Shown here: one piece after another, positions 9,212-20,630 of the stretch
Layout: the number at the start of each line of letters is the position of its first letter
How positions within the stretch are numbered: the stretch's first letter is position 1
Program-made: the position numbers and the translations under genes
Assembly (NCBI RefSeq): GCF_019655435.1
Contig: NZ_BPFH01000006.1
Coordinates: forward strand, 1-64,000
Reading direction: 5' to 3'
Length of the DNA: 64,000 bases
From: Jannaschia pagri
GTDB taxonomy: Bacteria; Pseudomonadota; Alphaproteobacteria; Rhodobacterales; Rhodobacteraceae
The notes under the pieces: model-generated
Databases searched by the model: none
Told to the model about the DNA's origin: nothing
Seen by the model: only the letters and a program-made list of their open reading frames with translations

Positions 9212-11674
9212 TCAGGCCAAGGTGCGCTCGACCTCTTCGCGCTCGAAGATCTCGATCACGTCGCCCTTGCGGATGTCGTCGTAGTTCTCGAACGCCATGC
9301 CGCATTCCTGACCCGACTGCACTTCTTTGACCTCGTCCTTGAAACGCTTGAGCGTCTTCAGCGTGCCCTCGTGGATCACGGTGTTGTCTCGCAGCAGGCG
9401 AACACCGGCGGAGCGGCGCGCAACGCCCTCGGTAACCAGACAGCCCGCGACGTTGCCAACGCCCGTCACACGGAAGGTTTCGCGGATCTCGGCGTAGCCG
9501 ATGAAGTTCTCGCGGACCTCTGCCGAGAGCAGGCCCGACGCCGCCTGTTTCACGTCATCCACCAGGTCGTAGATCACCGAATAGTAGCGGATCTCCACGC
9601 CCTTTTGGTTGGCAGCGGCCCGCGCGGGCGCGTTGGCTCGGACATTAAAGCCGATGACCGGCGCCCCAGAGGCTTCGGCCAGCGTGATGTCCGACTCCGT
9701 GATGGCGCCCACGCCCGAGTGCAGCACGCGCACGCGCACCTCTTCGTTGCCGACCTTTTCCATGGCCTGCACGATCGCTTCGGCGGACCCCTGCACGTCG
9801 GCTTTCACCAAGATCGGCAGTTCGCTGACGTTCTCGTTCGCCTTGGCGTTTGCAAGAAGCTGATCCAGCGTTGTGGCGGCCCCGGCAGCGGCGCGCTTGT
9901 CCTTGGCCGCCTGTTCCCGATACTCGGCGATTTCGCGGGCCTGGGCTTCGGTCTCGACCACGTTGAGCACGTCGCCCGCTTCGGGCGTGCCGTTCAGGCC
10001 AAGCACCTCGACCGGAACAGACGGCCCCGCTTCGTTCACGCGCTTGCCCTGGTCATCGACCAGCGCCCGCACCTTACCCCACTGCTCGCCGACGACGAAG
10101 ATATCGCCACGCTTCAACGTACCGTTCTGCACGAGGACGGTGGCCACAGGGCCGCGCCCCACGTCTAGCTGGGCTTCGATCACGGCGCCCTGGGCGGCGC
10201 GGTTCGGGTTGGCCTTCAGCTCCAGGATCTCGGACTGCAGGGCAATCGCCTCCAGAAGCTCGGGCAGGCCCTTGCCGGTCTGCGCCGAGACCTCAACGTC
10301 CTGAACCTCACCGGACATGGCCTCCACGATCACCTCGTGCTGTAGCAGTTCGGTGCGCACGCGGTTCGAATCCGCGGCGGGCAGGTCGATCTTGTTGATC
10401 GCCACGATCATCGGAACACCCGCCGCCTTGGCGTGGGCAATGGCTTCGATGGTCTGGGGCATGACCGCGTCGTCGGCAGCCACCACCAGAACAACGATAT
10501 CCGTCACCTGGGCACCACGGGCGCGCATGGACGTAAAGGCCGCGTGGCCGGGCGTGTCGAGGAACGACAGAACCGTGCCACCGGTTTCCACCTGATAGGC
10601 GCCGATGTGCTGGGTGATGCCACCGGCCTCACCGGACACCACCTTGGTCTTGCGGATCGCGTCGAGCAGCGAGGTCTTACCGTGGTCGACGTGGCCCATG
10701 ATCGTGATGACCGGCGCGCGGTCTTTCAAATCCTCGGGCTTGTCTTCGACCTGGTCGATGACCTGCTCCACGTCCGATTCCGAGACGCGCTGAACCTTGT
10801 GGCCAAATTCTTCGATGATCAGTTCGGCGGTATCGGCGTCCAGAACCTGGTTCTGGGTGACCATCATGCCGTTTTGCATCAGCGCTTTGACGACTGCGGC
10901 GACCCGCTCGGTCATCCGGTTGGCCAGTTCCGAGACAACAATCGTCTCGGGCAGCTGCACGGTGCGCACGACCTTCTCTTGGTTCTGCGACCCGCCACCT
11001 TGGCCACGGCGCTGACGTTCCTGCTTGCGGCGCATGGAGGCGAGCGAACGCTGACGTCCGCCTTCGCCACCGGCCAAGGCTTGGTTCACGGTCAGCTTGC
11101 CACCACGACGTTCACCGCCCCGGGGTTTGCCCGAGTCGTCATCGCGACGCCGACGCTGGTCGTTGTTGCCACCGGGCTTCGCATCCGGGCCCAAGTTGCG
11201 CTGACGCTCTGGCTGGGGTGCAGCGGCGGGTGCCGCCTTGGCGGGCTTGGACCGCTCTTCCTCGGCCTCGCGCTTGCGGCGGGCATCTTCCTCGGCCTTG
11301 GCCTTCAGAAGTTCCTCGCGCTCACGCTCTTCGCGTTCCTTGGCCTCGGCCTCGGCACGGCGACGGGCGCGGGCCTCTTCGGCTTCACGCTCTTCGCGGG
11401 CCCGACGCTCAGCGTCTTCGGCCTCACGGGCCTTTGCGGCTTGCAGCGCGCGCAGGCGGCGCTCCATCTCCGCATCGGTGGTTCCGGCGGATTTGCCACC
11501 CTGGGCGTTGACCGCAGCCGCAGACTGGGCGCCAGGCTTTGGCGCCATCACGCGTTTGCGCTTGGTTTCCACAACGACACTTTTGGTGCGACCGCGGGCA
11601 AAGCTTTGCTTTACCTGACCGCTGCGGGCGCCGCCCGAAAGTCCGAGGGGTTTTTTTCCGTCCTGATCGCTCAT
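9212..11674 (-). CDS. infB: Translation initiation factor IF-2
   Basis: IF-2 is the GTPase that places fMet-tRNA on the 30S subunit and promotes subunit joining. The 820-residue protein begins with an IF2-associated domain and a long charged region rich in Arg, Glu, Lys and Ala (about residues 70-200). The G domain carries [11 protein letters not shown] (P loop), DTPGHAAF and NKID. Domains II to IV follow, ending [13 protein letters not shown]. Its ATG overlaps the ylxR stop (ATGA), so translation is coupled. It is the last gene of the operon. Confidence 0.98.
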   Translation of the reverse strand: MSDQDGKKPLGLSGGARSGQVKQSFARGRTKSVVVETKRKRVMAPKPGAQSAAAVNAQGGKSAGTTDAEMERRLRALQAAKAREAEDAERRAREEREAEEARARRRAEAEAKEREEREREELLKAKAEEDARRKREAEEERSKPAKAAPAAAPQPERQRNLGPDAKPGGNNDQRRRRDDDSGKPRGGERRGGKLTVNQALAGGEGGRQRSLASMRRKQERQRRGQGGGSQNQEKVVRTVQLPETIVVSELANRMTERVAAVVKALMQNGMMVTQNQVLDADTAELIIEEFGHKVQRVSESDVEQVIDQVEDKPEDLKDRAPVITIMGHVDHGKTSLLDAIRKTKVVSGEAGGITQHIGAYQVETGGTVLSFLDTPGHAAFTSMRARGAQVTDIVVLVVAADDAVMPQTIEAIAHAKAAGVPMIVAINKIDLPAADSNRVRTELLQHEVIVEAMSGEVQDVEVSAQTGKGLPELLEAIALQSEILELKANPNRAAQGAVIEAQLDVGRGPVATVLVQNGTLKRGDIFVVGEQWGKVRALVDDQGKRVNEAGPSVPVEVLGLNGTPEAGDVLNVVETEAQAREIAEYREQAAKDKRAAAGAATTLDQLLANAKANENVSELPILVKADVQGSAEAIVQAMEKVGNEEVRVRVLHSGVGAITESDITLAEASGAPVIGFNVRANAPARAAANQKGVEIRYYSVIYDLVDDVKQAASGLLSAEVRENFIGYAEIRETFRVTGVGNVAGCLVTEGVARRSAGVRLLRDNTVIHEGTLKTLKRFKDEVKEVQSGQECGMAFENYDDIRKGDVIEIFEREEVERTLA

Positions 11675-12300
11675 GCGTTCCCAGTATCCTTCTCGGCGGC
11701 CGGTTTGCCGCCGTCATCTCTGATGCCTTGAAGCCTTGCGGCTTCCTCTACAATACGTTTTGCCAAGGTTCCAGCGGCGACCGCCGCATGGATCACCCGG
11801 TCCCGACCGAAGGCTTGGCCCAATTCATCGGCGGTCAGGAACCCGATCCATTTGCCGCCGTAGGGCGTCGAGAGTTTGCCCTTGCCTCGCTCCGACCCAT
11901 CCGTCGCCTGGAGAAGCACTTGCGCCTCTTCCCGGTCGAGCATGGTCTTGACCTTCTCGTAGCCCGCAACGGCCCGGCCTGCCTTGCGCGCGATGGCGAT
12001 GGCGTCCTGCACCCGCTTGAGCAGCCCGGCCTCGGTCAACTGGATCAGATCACCCGGCACGCCCACCTGACGTTTCGCGCCACGGCTGAACATCCGTTTG
12101 GCCACAGCCTGTTCCAGGACCGCCCGGTCCGCCGACACGTAAATCCCGCGCCCCGGCAGCTTGCCGGTAACGTCGGGATAGACCATTTCGTCCGGTCCCA
12201 CAACGAAACGGATCAACCCGGCCTTTGGCCCGGTCTCTCCGGTTACGATGCAGCGACGGTCAGGCTCGTCGCGATGTTTGTCTCTGCCGCCGCGCGTCAG
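11671..12300 (-). CDS. ylxR: YlxR/L7Ae-type RNA-binding protein, probable CTG start
   Basis: This is a YlxR (DUF448) domain followed by an L7Ae-like segment, the RNA-binding protein usually found between nusA and infB. The YlxR core motif RCIVTGE and [10 protein letters not shown] lies upstream of the first ordinary start (TTG 12216), so that start would cut the domain in half. Reading back in frame to the nusA stop there is no ATG, GTG or TTG. CTG at 12300 follows GGAGA with a 6-nt spacer and gives (M)[17 protein letters not shown] infer CTG as start, giving 209 residues. The LPGRGIYV motif is also present. Confidence 0.8.
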   Translation of the reverse strand: MTRGGRDKHRDEPDRRCIVTGETGPKAGLIRFVVGPDEMVYPDVTGKLPGRGIYVSADRAVLEQAVAKRMFSRGAKRQVGVPGDLIQLTEAGLLKRVQDAIAIARKAGRAVAGYEKVKTMLDREEAQVLLQATDGSERGKGKLSTPYGGKWIGFLTADELGQAFGRDRVIHAAVAAGTLAKRIVEEAARLQGIRDDGGKPAAEKDTGNA

Positions 12301-12318
12301 GGGAGATCTCCGGGGCGA

Positions 12319-13944
12319 TCACGCCCCGGCCTCCTCGGTGCCGTCGGCGGCCTCGCCGTCTTCGTCGTCGGCGGTGCCCAGCGCATCTTCGGGCGTGACC
12401 CAACCCAACATCACGCGGGCCGTCATGATCATGTCCTGGGCTTCGTCCAGCGCGACGCCGAAGGGCTCCAACAGACCATCGTCCTTGGACCGCTCGCCAT
12501 CGACGATTGTCCAACCGCCTGCCAATTCCCAGTCGGCACAGGTGGCGAATTCCTCAAGCGAGGTCACGCCGTCGGCGGTCAGCGCCTCTAGCATCTGGGG
12601 CGTCAGACCCTCGAACCCGGCCAGATCGTCTTGCAGGCCAGCGGCCCGGGCCGCCTCCATGGCCTTGGCGTTTTGGGCCTCGATGTAGTCGCGGGCGCGG
12701 GCCTGCAGTTCTTCCGCGGTGCCTTCGTCGACACCGTCAATCACCAGCAGTTCGTCCACCTCGACGTAGGCCACCTCTTCGAGGTTGGTGAACCCTTCGG
12801 AGACCAGCAGCTGGGCAAAGAATTCATCCAGGTCCAGCGTGTCCATGAACAGCTTGGTGCGGACCTCGAACTCGGCCTGACGACGCTTGGATTCCTCTTC
12901 CTCGGTGAGGATGTCGATATCCAGGCCGGTCAATTGGCTGGCCAGACGAACGTTCTGACCGCGCCGCCCGATGGCGAGGCTCAGTTGCTCCTCCGGGACA
13001 ACCACTTCGATGCGCTCGGCCTCGTCGTCCAGAACAACCTTCGACACCTCAGCGGGTTGAAGCGCGTTCACCAGGAAGGTCGGCGCATCCTCGTTCCAGG
13101 GAATGATGTCGATCTTTTCGCCCTGAAGCTCATTCACAACGGCTTGCACACGGCTGCCGCGCATACCCACACAGGCACCGACAGGGTCGATGGAGTTGTC
13201 GTAGGAAATCACGGCGATCTTGGCGCGCGACCCCGGATCACGGGCGCAGGCCTTGATCTCGATGACGCCATCATAGATCTCGGGCACTTCCATCTTGAAC
13301 AGCTCTTCCATGAACTCGGGCGCGGTGCGCGACAGGAAGATCTGGGGCCCACGCACTTCGCGACGGACGTCCTTGATGTAGACGCGGATACGGTCGCCGG
13401 GGCGATAGCTTTCGCGGCCGATCTTTTCGTTGCGGCGCAACACGGCCTCACCGGCGCCGATGTCGACGATGATGTTCCCGTATTCCTCGCGCTTGACCAG
13501 ACCATTGATGATCTGACCCGCGCGGTCCTTGAATTCCTCGTACTGACGGTCCCGCTCGGCTTCGCGGACCTTCTGCAAGATGACCTGCTTGGCCGATTGC
13601 GCGGCGATCCGGCCCATGTCGACGGGCGGAACCTCGTCGACGATGGTGTCGCCCACCTTGGGGTCCGCCAGATACTGGCGCGCCAGTTTGACGGTCAGTT
13701 CGGCTTTTTCGTTCTCAAGCTCTTCGTCCTCGACCACGGTGCGCACGCGGGTAAACGTCGCCTGACCGGTGCGGCGGTCGATGGACACGCGGATGTCCAT
13801 TTCCGAGCCGTAGCGGGACTTGGCGGCGCGGGCGAGGCTCTCTTCCATGGCCTCGATCACCAGGCCCGGGTCGATCATCTTTTCCCGCGCGACGGCGTCG
13901 GCGATCTGGAGAAGCTCCAGCTGGTTTGCGGATGTGATGGCCAT
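12319..13944 (-). CDS. nusA: Transcription termination/antitermination factor NusA
   Basis: NusA binds RNA polymerase and nascent RNA and modulates pausing, termination and antitermination. The 541-residue protein has the N-terminal polymerase-binding domain (from [17 protein letters not shown]), an S1 domain (about 135-200), two KH domains (about 230-345, with [12 protein letters not shown]) and acidic helix-hairpin-helix repeats to the C-terminus. Its ATG overlaps the rimP stop by one base. The stop is in the same frame as ylxR, six codons before the proposed CTG. Confidence 0.97.
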   Translation of the reverse strand: MAITSANQLELLQIADAVAREKMIDPGLVIEAMEESLARAAKSRYGSEMDIRVSIDRRTGQATFTRVRTVVEDEELENEKAELTVKLARQYLADPKVGDTIVDEVPPVDMGRIAAQSAKQVILQKVREAERDRQYEEFKDRAGQIINGLVKREEYGNIIVDIGAGEAVLRRNEKIGRESYRPGDRIRVYIKDVRREVRGPQIFLSRTAPEFMEELFKMEVPEIYDGVIEIKACARDPGSRAKIAVISYDNSIDPVGACVGMRGSRVQAVVNELQGEKIDIIPWNEDAPTFLVNALQPAEVSKVVLDDEAERIEVVVPEEQLSLAIGRRGQNVRLASQLTGLDIDILTEEEESKRRQAEFEVRTKLFMDTLDLDEFFAQLLVSEGFTNLEEVAYVEVDELLVIDGVDEGTAEELQARARDYIEAQNAKAMEAARAAGLQDDLAGFEGLTPQMLEALTADGVTSLEEFATCADWELAGGWTIVDGERSKDDGLLEPFGVALDEAQDMIMTARVMLGWVTPEDALGTADDEDGEAADGTEEAGA

Positions 13945-14528
13945 CAGTCTTCCTCACCGTCCATAAGTGTCTCTACTTCGTCGAATTGGGTCTCGTCGAT
14001 CTGACCCTTGTCCTTGCGTGCCTTCAGCACGTCGCGAATCAACTCATCCGTCAGGATCAGCTTGGCATCGCTCAGCCACTCGAACCGGAGCCCGATCGTC
14101 GGCGTCTCCTTGCCCTGCTCGATCTCGATCAGAACCTCGTCGCCCTCAACGCCCTGCACGATGCCCTTGAAGCGCCGCTGCCCGTCGATCAGCTCGGTCG
14201 TCTCGATCCGGGCTTCATAGCCTTCCCAGGTCTCAAAGTCCTTGAGCCGTGTCAGGGGGCGGTCGATGCCGGGGCTGGAGACCTCCAGTGTGTATTCATC
14301 GGTGATCGGATCCTCGACATCCAGCGTCGCCGACAGCGCCGTGGAAATCTCGGCCAAGGCATCGACTTCGATGCCGCCATTCGGCAGGTCGGCCATGACC
14401 TGCAAGGTGGGTGTTTTGCCAGACATCAGGCGCAGGCGCACCAGTTCGGCCCCCATGTCTTCGATGACGGGGGTCACGATCTCGGCCAGGCGCTTGTCCA
14501 GCGCGGTTTTGGCGATCAAATCGGACAT
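13944..14528 (-). CDS. rimP: Ribosome maturation factor RimP
   Basis: RimP assists assembly of the 30S subunit. The 194-residue protein contains the family signature [14 protein letters not shown] and the C-terminal SH3-like domain. I chose ATG 14528 ([12 protein letters not shown]); an upstream extension would run through a terminator hairpin. It is the first gene of the rimP-nusA-ylxR-infB operon, and its stop overlaps the nusA start by one base. Expression may be controlled by the hairpin immediately upstream. Confidence 0.95.
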   Translation of the reverse strand: MSDLIAKTALDKRLAEIVTPVIEDMGAELVRLRLMSGKTPTLQVMADLPNGGIEVDALAEISTALSATLDVEDPITDEYTLEVSSPGIDRPLTRLKDFETWEGYEARIETTELIDGQRRFKGIVQGVEGDEVLIEIEQGKETPTIGLRFEWLSDAKLILTDELIRDVLKARKDKGQIDETQFDEVETLMDGEED

Positions 14529-14543
14529 ACTGCTTCCAAGCAC

Positions 14544-14566
14544 AAAAAAACGGGCCCGCGGCCCGT
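14544..14566 (-). terminator. Terminator-like hairpin in the rimP leader
   Basis: On the minus strand ACGGGCC-GCG-GGCCCGT (14566-14550) forms a 7-bp stem with a 3-nt loop, followed at once by seven T residues (14550-14544). It ends only about 15 bases before the rimP ATG, so it would abort transcription of the whole nusA-infB operon. This arrangement matches a transcription attenuator. A rimP leader element is described for other proteobacteria, but I could not compare sequences. Confidence 0.75.
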
Positions 14567-14749
14567 CGATGTTTCCCGGTGGAGACCCGCAGGCCGCCGC
14601 TGTTGGAGCGTACATAGGTGAGGGCGCCGCAAGATGCAAGCGCCCCCGATCCGGGCGGGGGAGGGCTGGCTGACGCGCGCCGACCTCACTGTCGATGGCC
14701 ATGCAGGACGGCCCGGATCCGAGGGGACAGCGCCCATCTTGCAGGTCAG

Positions 14750-14780
14750 GGGGTGTACAAGGGGTGTACGCAGGGTGCCC
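14750..14780. repeat. 11-bp iterated GGGGTGTAC repeat
   Basis: GGGGTGTAC occurs at 14750-14758 and 14761-14769, with a weaker AGGGTGCCC at 14771-14779, giving an 11-bp period. It lies about 220 bases upstream of rimP, between rimP and the upstream lipoprotein gene, and could be an operator for the operon. Confidence 0.4.
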
Positions 14781-14813
14781 AGATCTTCACCTCAGAAATT
14801 CTTGACTGAGCTG

Positions 14814-15071
14814 CTACCCACAATCCAACGCCAAGATCACGCCCTGCGCATCGGTGCGGATGTTCAGCCGCGTTGGGACGTAATCCTGCGTCACGATGGT
14901 ATCCGGCCCGATCACACGATCATTCACCTCGGCGGGTAGGCTGACTGCCGCGATATTGGCCCCCACCAGGGACGCGTATTCCGATGCGCCGCAGGCGTCG
15001 GGCGCGTCGCCCTCATCTGTCACGTTGCAGGCGGTCAAACCCATGGCGGCCAAAACCCATAAGTAACGCAT
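14814..15071 (-). CDS. Peptidase inhibitor I78-family lipoprotein
   Basis: This 85-residue protein begins with a lipoprotein signal: MRYLWVLAAMGLTAC with lipobox LTAC, so the mature N-terminal Cys is residue 15. The rest matches the I78 inhibitor fold: an N-terminal ASEYASLVG helix, the invariant-type RVIGPDTIVTQDY segment and LNIRTDAQGVI near the C-terminus. Family members inhibit serine proteases, and this one would act in the periplasm. I chose ATG 15071 as it gives a clean signal; an in-frame start nine codons upstream is possible. Confidence 0.8.
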   Translation of the reverse strand: MRYLWVLAAMGLTACNVTDEGDAPDACGASEYASLVGANIAAVSLPAEVNDRVIGPDTIVTQDYVPTRLNIRTDAQGVILALDCG

Positions 15072-15149
15072 TGCTGATCCTCTCGATGGTCGTTGCATTC
15101 ACCGAACGGTTCCCCCAACCCTTGCATAGCACGGATATCGGAGGACCCC

Positions 15150-16262
<1,113 letters not shown>

Positions 16263-16334
16263 TCGCGGCCTTCACAGGTTAGGCGCCTCTGTCGTATCCT
16301 CCTTCCTGTCGTTTTGTGACTTTGGGAGGGGGCC

Positions 16335-18323
16335 ATGATTTCCATTGGTGGGGAGTTCATTACCGAGAAGTTCTTTTGGGAGGGTGACGCGACAACGGCG
16401 ACCATCGGCAGCTCCGATGTCTTTGCCCTCTCGAACGGGAACCTGGCGGTTGTTACCACGGGCAAGTTGCGGCTGTATGATCGCGACGCCCAGCCGATTA
16501 CCGATGGCGTGGATTACTTCGGTGCCAACCCAGCGAACCGCGGCACGGGTCTGGAATTTGCCGAACTTTCCAACGGAAACATCGTCATTGCCTGGACGGT
16601 CCAACGGGACCGACCCGATGGGCTGGGCGGCAGCCAGGGCGACATCCTATATCGTATCTTCGATGCGGAGGGCGTGCCCAGGTCTGGTGTCCTGCCGCTC
16701 AACGCCACCTCGAACCGGAATGACTATTTCCACAAGATATCAGCCGCTGGTGATGGCTTTGTCGCCGTTTGGCGCGGCTTTTCCGAGGAAGGCCCGGGCC
16801 TTGGCGAATTCGATGCGGAGATCTTTTTCCGTCGCTTCGATGACACGGGCCTCGCTGTTCCCTCCCCCCAATTCATCAACACGACGCGGATCGGCGCGCA
16901 GGACGACCCGGAGATCACAACCCTGACCACGGGCGAGATCGTCGTCGTCTATCGCAGCTTTCCCGCAGATGACGAAGATGGGATCGAGTATGCGATCTTG
17001 GCGCAGGTCCTGAACCCCGACGGCTCGGTCCTGATCGAGGAGTTTGAGGTCAATCCCGTCTCGGAGGGCTTCCACTTTAACTACAAGGTCGCCGCTTTGG
17101 CCGATGGCCGCTTTGTCATCCAACACGCCTCGCGGGATGTGCCGGGCACCGAACCCAATGGGACGGACCTTTTCGCTCAGATCTACGGCCTGGATCGAAC
17201 GAGTGCCGAAGTCCGACTTGTCAAAGAAACACCGGTGGTGCCAATCGCTGTTACCGGCGATGTCCGTGAACGCAGTCCACAAGTTGTTGATATCGCGGGG
17301 GGTGGTTTCTTTTCCGCGTGGATGGAAGAGGTCGAGGACTCAGACAACCCGCGCCGCGAATACAAGGTCATCGGCCAGTTCTTCGACGCCCTGGGCGAGT
17401 CGTTGGGGGAGCCGTTCGAGGTCATGCGCGGCGCCGCCTTTCCTCGAGAGTTCGAAATGCATGAAAACAAGGCGGGCGGAATTATCGTCAATTGGACGGA
17501 GCAATTTGTCCTGTCCAACGGAGCCATAATCTCGAACGGGACGGCCCGGCTTGTTGAGGCGCCCAGCACCGCCGGTGAATTGGATCAGGTGATCCGGGGC
17601 GACGAGCGGCCCAACACGCTGGACGGGGCTGAGGGGAACGACACCATCTCTGGGCGTGAGGGCAACGACTTACTGCGCGGCGAAGACGGGAATGACCTCC
17701 TGCAGGGGGAGAGTGGCAATGACACCCTAGAGGGCGGCGCGGGGAACGATACCCTGGATGGAGGCTCGGGCCAGGACCGGATGGAAGGCGGGCTCGGGGA
17801 TGATACCTACCGGATCGACAATCGACGCGATGTTGTTGTCGAAGCGGAAGGCGGCGGCACGGATGCCATCCTCGCCAGTACAGCTGTCACCTTGGGCCAA
17901 GCAGAGGTCGAAGCCGTCACCCTGACGGGAAACGGAAACGCGCGTGTGATCGCAAACGGTTACGCGACAGAAATCACTGGGAATGCCGGGTCCAACATTT
18001 TGGCGGGCGGCGGCGGCGATGATACGATCACGGGCGGCGGCGGCGTGGATTATTTCGTTTTGCAGGATGGGGACGCGCCCGGCGTGATGTCCATCACCGA
18101 CTTCGGATCAAGCGATATCATTGCCTTGGATGACCAGATCTTTGATCTGGGGGATGGCACCGTGGACGTCCGTCAGGTCGACCCAGGCGTCGCGGCCCAG
18201 GCCCTGGCCCGGGGCAACGTCGCCTACGATCAATCAACGGGGGAATTGCGGATCGGCGGCGACCTCGTAGCCGATCTGGGCGCGGGAACCCGATTAACGG
18301 TCGATGATGTGCTTTTGTTTTAG
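16335..18323 (+). CDS. RTX-type calcium-binding secreted protein (first of tandem pair)
   Basis: The protein has 662 residues. About 410 N-terminal residues consist of short repeats such as SNGNIVIAWTVQ and TGEIVVVYRSF, suggestive of a beta-propeller. A block of RTX nonapeptides follows (GGxGxDxxx, for example EGNDTISGREGNDLL, about residues 430-495), which binds calcium and folds outside the cell. There is no N-terminal signal peptide, and the C-terminus ends DDVLLF, fitting type I secretion, though no T1SS genes are in the window. ATG 16335 is preceded by GGGAGGGGG. It is paralogous to the next gene. Function unknown (adhesin or enzyme shell). Confidence 0.85.
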   Translation: MISIGGEFITEKFFWEGDATTATIGSSDVFALSNGNLAVVTTGKLRLYDRDAQPITDGVDYFGANPANRGTGLEFAELSNGNIVIAWTVQRDRPDGLGGSQGDILYRIFDAEGVPRSGVLPLNATSNRNDYFHKISAAGDGFVAVWRGFSEEGPGLGEFDAEIFFRRFDDTGLAVPSPQFINTTRIGAQDDPEITTLTTGEIVVVYRSFPADDEDGIEYAILAQVLNPDGSVLIEEFEVNPVSEGFHFNYKVAALADGRFVIQHASRDVPGTEPNGTDLFAQIYGLDRTSAEVRLVKETPVVPIAVTGDVRERSPQVVDIAGGGFFSAWMEEVEDSDNPRREYKVIGQFFDALGESLGEPFEVMRGAAFPREFEMHENKAGGIIVNWTEQFVLSNGAIISNGTARLVEAPSTAGELDQVIRGDERPNTLDGAEGNDTISGREGNDLLRGEDGNDLLQGESGNDTLEGGAGNDTLDGGSGQDRMEGGLGDDTYRIDNRRDVVVEAEGGGTDAILASTAVTLGQAEVEAVTLTGNGNARVIANGYATEITGNAGSNILAGGGGDDTITGGGGVDYFVLQDGDAPGVMSITDFGSSDIIALDDQIFDLGDGTVDVRQVDPGVAAQALARGNVAYDQSTGELRIGGDLVADLGAGTRLTVDDVLLF

Positions 18324-18436
18324 GGCATAATCGACAAAGCCGAGTTGCGAATACGGGGATCGGTGTTAGACCAACACGGAATTGAAGTTCCGTAGCCTGC
18401 AAAGCAGGCGCTAACCTGCAAAGGCCTGATGGTCCC

Positions 18437-20593
18437 GTGTCCGATACACCTCAGTTTTCGCCCGTTCGATTTGGCGGCCCAAGTGCTGCCCTAGATGTCC
18501 AATTCGATCTGGCGCGCGCGCCAAATGGCGACTATGTCGTCGTGTGGCGAAGCTTCCAGCCCATTGGGAGCGGTCCCACGCAGGCTGCCCTCATAACGCA
18601 ACGCTTTGATTCTCAAGGGGCGTTTTATGGTTCAGCGACAACACTTACACCGCCAGAAGATCAACGATGGCAAAACCCCTCTGTCGCGCCGTGGTCAACG
18701 GGCGATGACGTCGCAATTGTTTGGACCGCCGCTGTCACCGATGGGGAGGGGTCTACGCTAATTTATGACGACCACGAACTCTTTATCGCGTTCCTTGGTC
18801 AGGGGGAAAATGATGCCCCTAGCTACCGTCAATTTTCGGCAGCAGATGATGATGCGTTCTCACTCCGTGCTGCTATTGCACCGACTGCAGATGGAGATAT
18901 TGTTTCAATCCAATCGGACTACGTGACAGAAAGGTTCGTCAACTTTTTTAATCCGTTCAGACCGCTTGAGGTCGACCAAGTGACGATGACGCTTGGACGG
19001 ATCGAGACTAAGGCCGGAACACCGTCTTTTGGAACGCTCGATGCCATCGATGACGATCGTGTGGCGCACGGCAACCTGACGTATGATGTGACGGGTCTGA
19101 AGGGCGGCGGCACCGCCTATGTCTGGGAACGTCAGTCTGGTGCCGAAAGCGGAAGTTTGTTCCTCACAGTCGAGAACGCAGTTGGCGAAGCGGTCGTCGA
19201 AACCTTGAAGATCGACGGCGCGACCGACCGCAATCGTGGTCACATACCGCAAGTAACTTGGCTTGCCGACGGTGGGTTCGTGGTCGCCTATGGATCGCGC
19301 GACAGGGACAGGGACACAATTACCTTGGTCTGGTTTGACGCTGAGGGGACGCAGCAGGCCAGCTTTACGCCAACATCCGGTAGCAAGCCGTTTCCCGGCA
19401 AATTTGCGATCGTGCCGACGCAGGACGGCGTCGCCCTCGCGCACTGGGACACGCCGACTGGGTATTTGGGAGAGGCACGCCTGATTCTCCGCTACTACGA
19501 GGTGAATGACGGTGCCATCACGCCGGCCGGACCTGCGCAGCTTGTGACAACACTTGCGCCGTCCATTTCGGATACCACGCAGCTTGAGGCTGACTACACG
19601 CCGGACGGCATTGCCTTGGCGTGGTCCGTCCGGGTGCGAGAGGAAGGCCGGTTTGACCAGGACATCGAAACCGTCGTGGTTCCTTTCGACGGCGTGATAC
19701 AGTCCGGTGGCCCGGGGGACCCCCAGGAGGGAAGAACGTTTTTGCGTCGCGGGACCGACGGTGACGACACCTTGTCCGGCGACAGGGGCGAAAATGATAT
19801 GCGCGGTTTCGCCGGGGACGACTTGCTGCTTGGCCGGTTCGGAGATGACAGCCTTTACGGCGACCTCGGGGATGACACGCTGTCAGGCAGCGACGGAGAC
19901 GATGATCTGTTCGGTGGGAGTGGCGCCGATAAACTCGACGGCGGGCAGGGGGATGATCTGTTGGACGGCGGCGCCGGACAGGACACGCTTCATGGCGGTG
20001 AGGGTGACGACAGGCTGGACGGCGGCGCAGGAAATGACGTGATGGTCGGCGGAGCCGGGGATGACGTCTACTACGTCGACCTGGCCCAAGATCGCGTCGT
20101 GGAAGCACGGGATGAGGGGTTCGATGAGATCTTCGCGATGTCTTCGGTTCATCTGCGGAGCAGTTTTGTCGAACGTGTTACGCTGGATGGGACAGCCAAC
20201 ACGCGGGTTACCGATGGGGTCAGCGCAACCGAAATCATCGGCAACAGTGGCAACAATGTCCTGATTGGTGGGGGTGGCGCGGACACGTTGACCGGCGGGT
20301 TGGGCGACGACTACTTCGTGCTCCTCGCAAACACCGGTGCCGAGACTTCGGCAGTAGAGATCACGGATTTTAGGCCCGGTGATAAGCTTCTGATCGACGA
20401 CAGATTTCTCAGCTTTGGTGACGCGAGTATCAACCTTCGACCGATCACGCCTGAAGGTGCGGCCGCGGCCTTAGAAAGCAATCGCTTTTTCTATGAGGAG
20501 GCCACCTCGACGCTGTTTCTTCCGGGCTCAACGTCTGTTCATTTTGACCAAGTGGGCTACTCTATCTCATCCGTGGATGTCCTCCTCTTTTAG
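18437..20593 (+). CDS. RTX-type calcium-binding secreted protein (second of tandem pair)
   Basis: This 718-residue paralogue of the preceding gene has an N-terminal repeat region (from PNGDYVVVWRSF) and then about ten RTX nonapeptides (about residues 448-545, for example GDDTLSGSDGDDDLFGG). The last 150 residues align with the neighbour: ATEIIGNSGNNVLIGG here, ATEITGNAGSNILAGG there. Both end DVLLF. It starts at GTG 18437. Base composition in 18560-18960 is more AT-rich than surroundings. The intergenic gap holds a GCCTGC/GCAGGC hairpin at 18395-18409 without a T-run. Confidence 0.85.
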   Translation: MSDTPQFSPVRFGGPSAALDVQFDLARAPNGDYVVVWRSFQPIGSGPTQAALITQRFDSQGAFYGSATTLTPPEDQRWQNPSVAPWSTGDDVAIVWTAAVTDGEGSTLIYDDHELFIAFLGQGENDAPSYRQFSAADDDAFSLRAAIAPTADGDIVSIQSDYVTERFVNFFNPFRPLEVDQVTMTLGRIETKAGTPSFGTLDAIDDDRVAHGNLTYDVTGLKGGGTAYVWERQSGAESGSLFLTVENAVGEAVVETLKIDGATDRNRGHIPQVTWLADGGFVVAYGSRDRDRDTITLVWFDAEGTQQASFTPTSGSKPFPGKFAIVPTQDGVALAHWDTPTGYLGEARLILRYYEVNDGAITPAGPAQLVTTLAPSISDTTQLEADYTPDGIALAWSVRVREEGRFDQDIETVVVPFDGVIQSGGPGDPQEGRTFLRRGTDGDDTLSGDRGENDMRGFAGDDLLLGRFGDDSLYGDLGDDTLSGSDGDDDLFGGSGADKLDGGQGDDLLDGGAGQDTLHGGEGDDRLDGGAGNDVMVGGAGDDVYYVDLAQDRVVEARDEGFDEIFAMSSVHLRSSFVERVTLDGTANTRVTDGVSATEIIGNSGNNVLIGGGGADTLTGGLGDDYFVLLANTGAETSAVEITDFRPGDKLLIDDRFLSFGDASINLRPITPEGAAAALESNRFFYEEATSTLFLPGSTSVHFDQVGYSISSVDVLLF

Positions 20594-20630
20594 GCGAGAG
20601 CGGGCACATCCGTTTCGAGAAGGGGGCACC

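Noticed and set aside
10433-11731. Long open frame on the plus strand opposite infB
   Set aside because: It is a GC-driven shadow of infB with no motif, no ribosome site and codon positions mirroring infB.
12298-12330. Readthrough of the nusA TGA into ylxR as a fusion
   Set aside because: A CTG with a good ribosome site explains the extension of the YlxR frame more simply; no stop-codon recoding signal is visible.
12631-14004. Long plus-strand open frame opposite nusA
   Set aside because: Antisense shadow of a conserved gene with no recognisable domain.
18395-18409. Hairpin between the RTX genes as a terminator
   Set aside because: The 6-bp stem has no following T-run, so it is not a defensible terminator.
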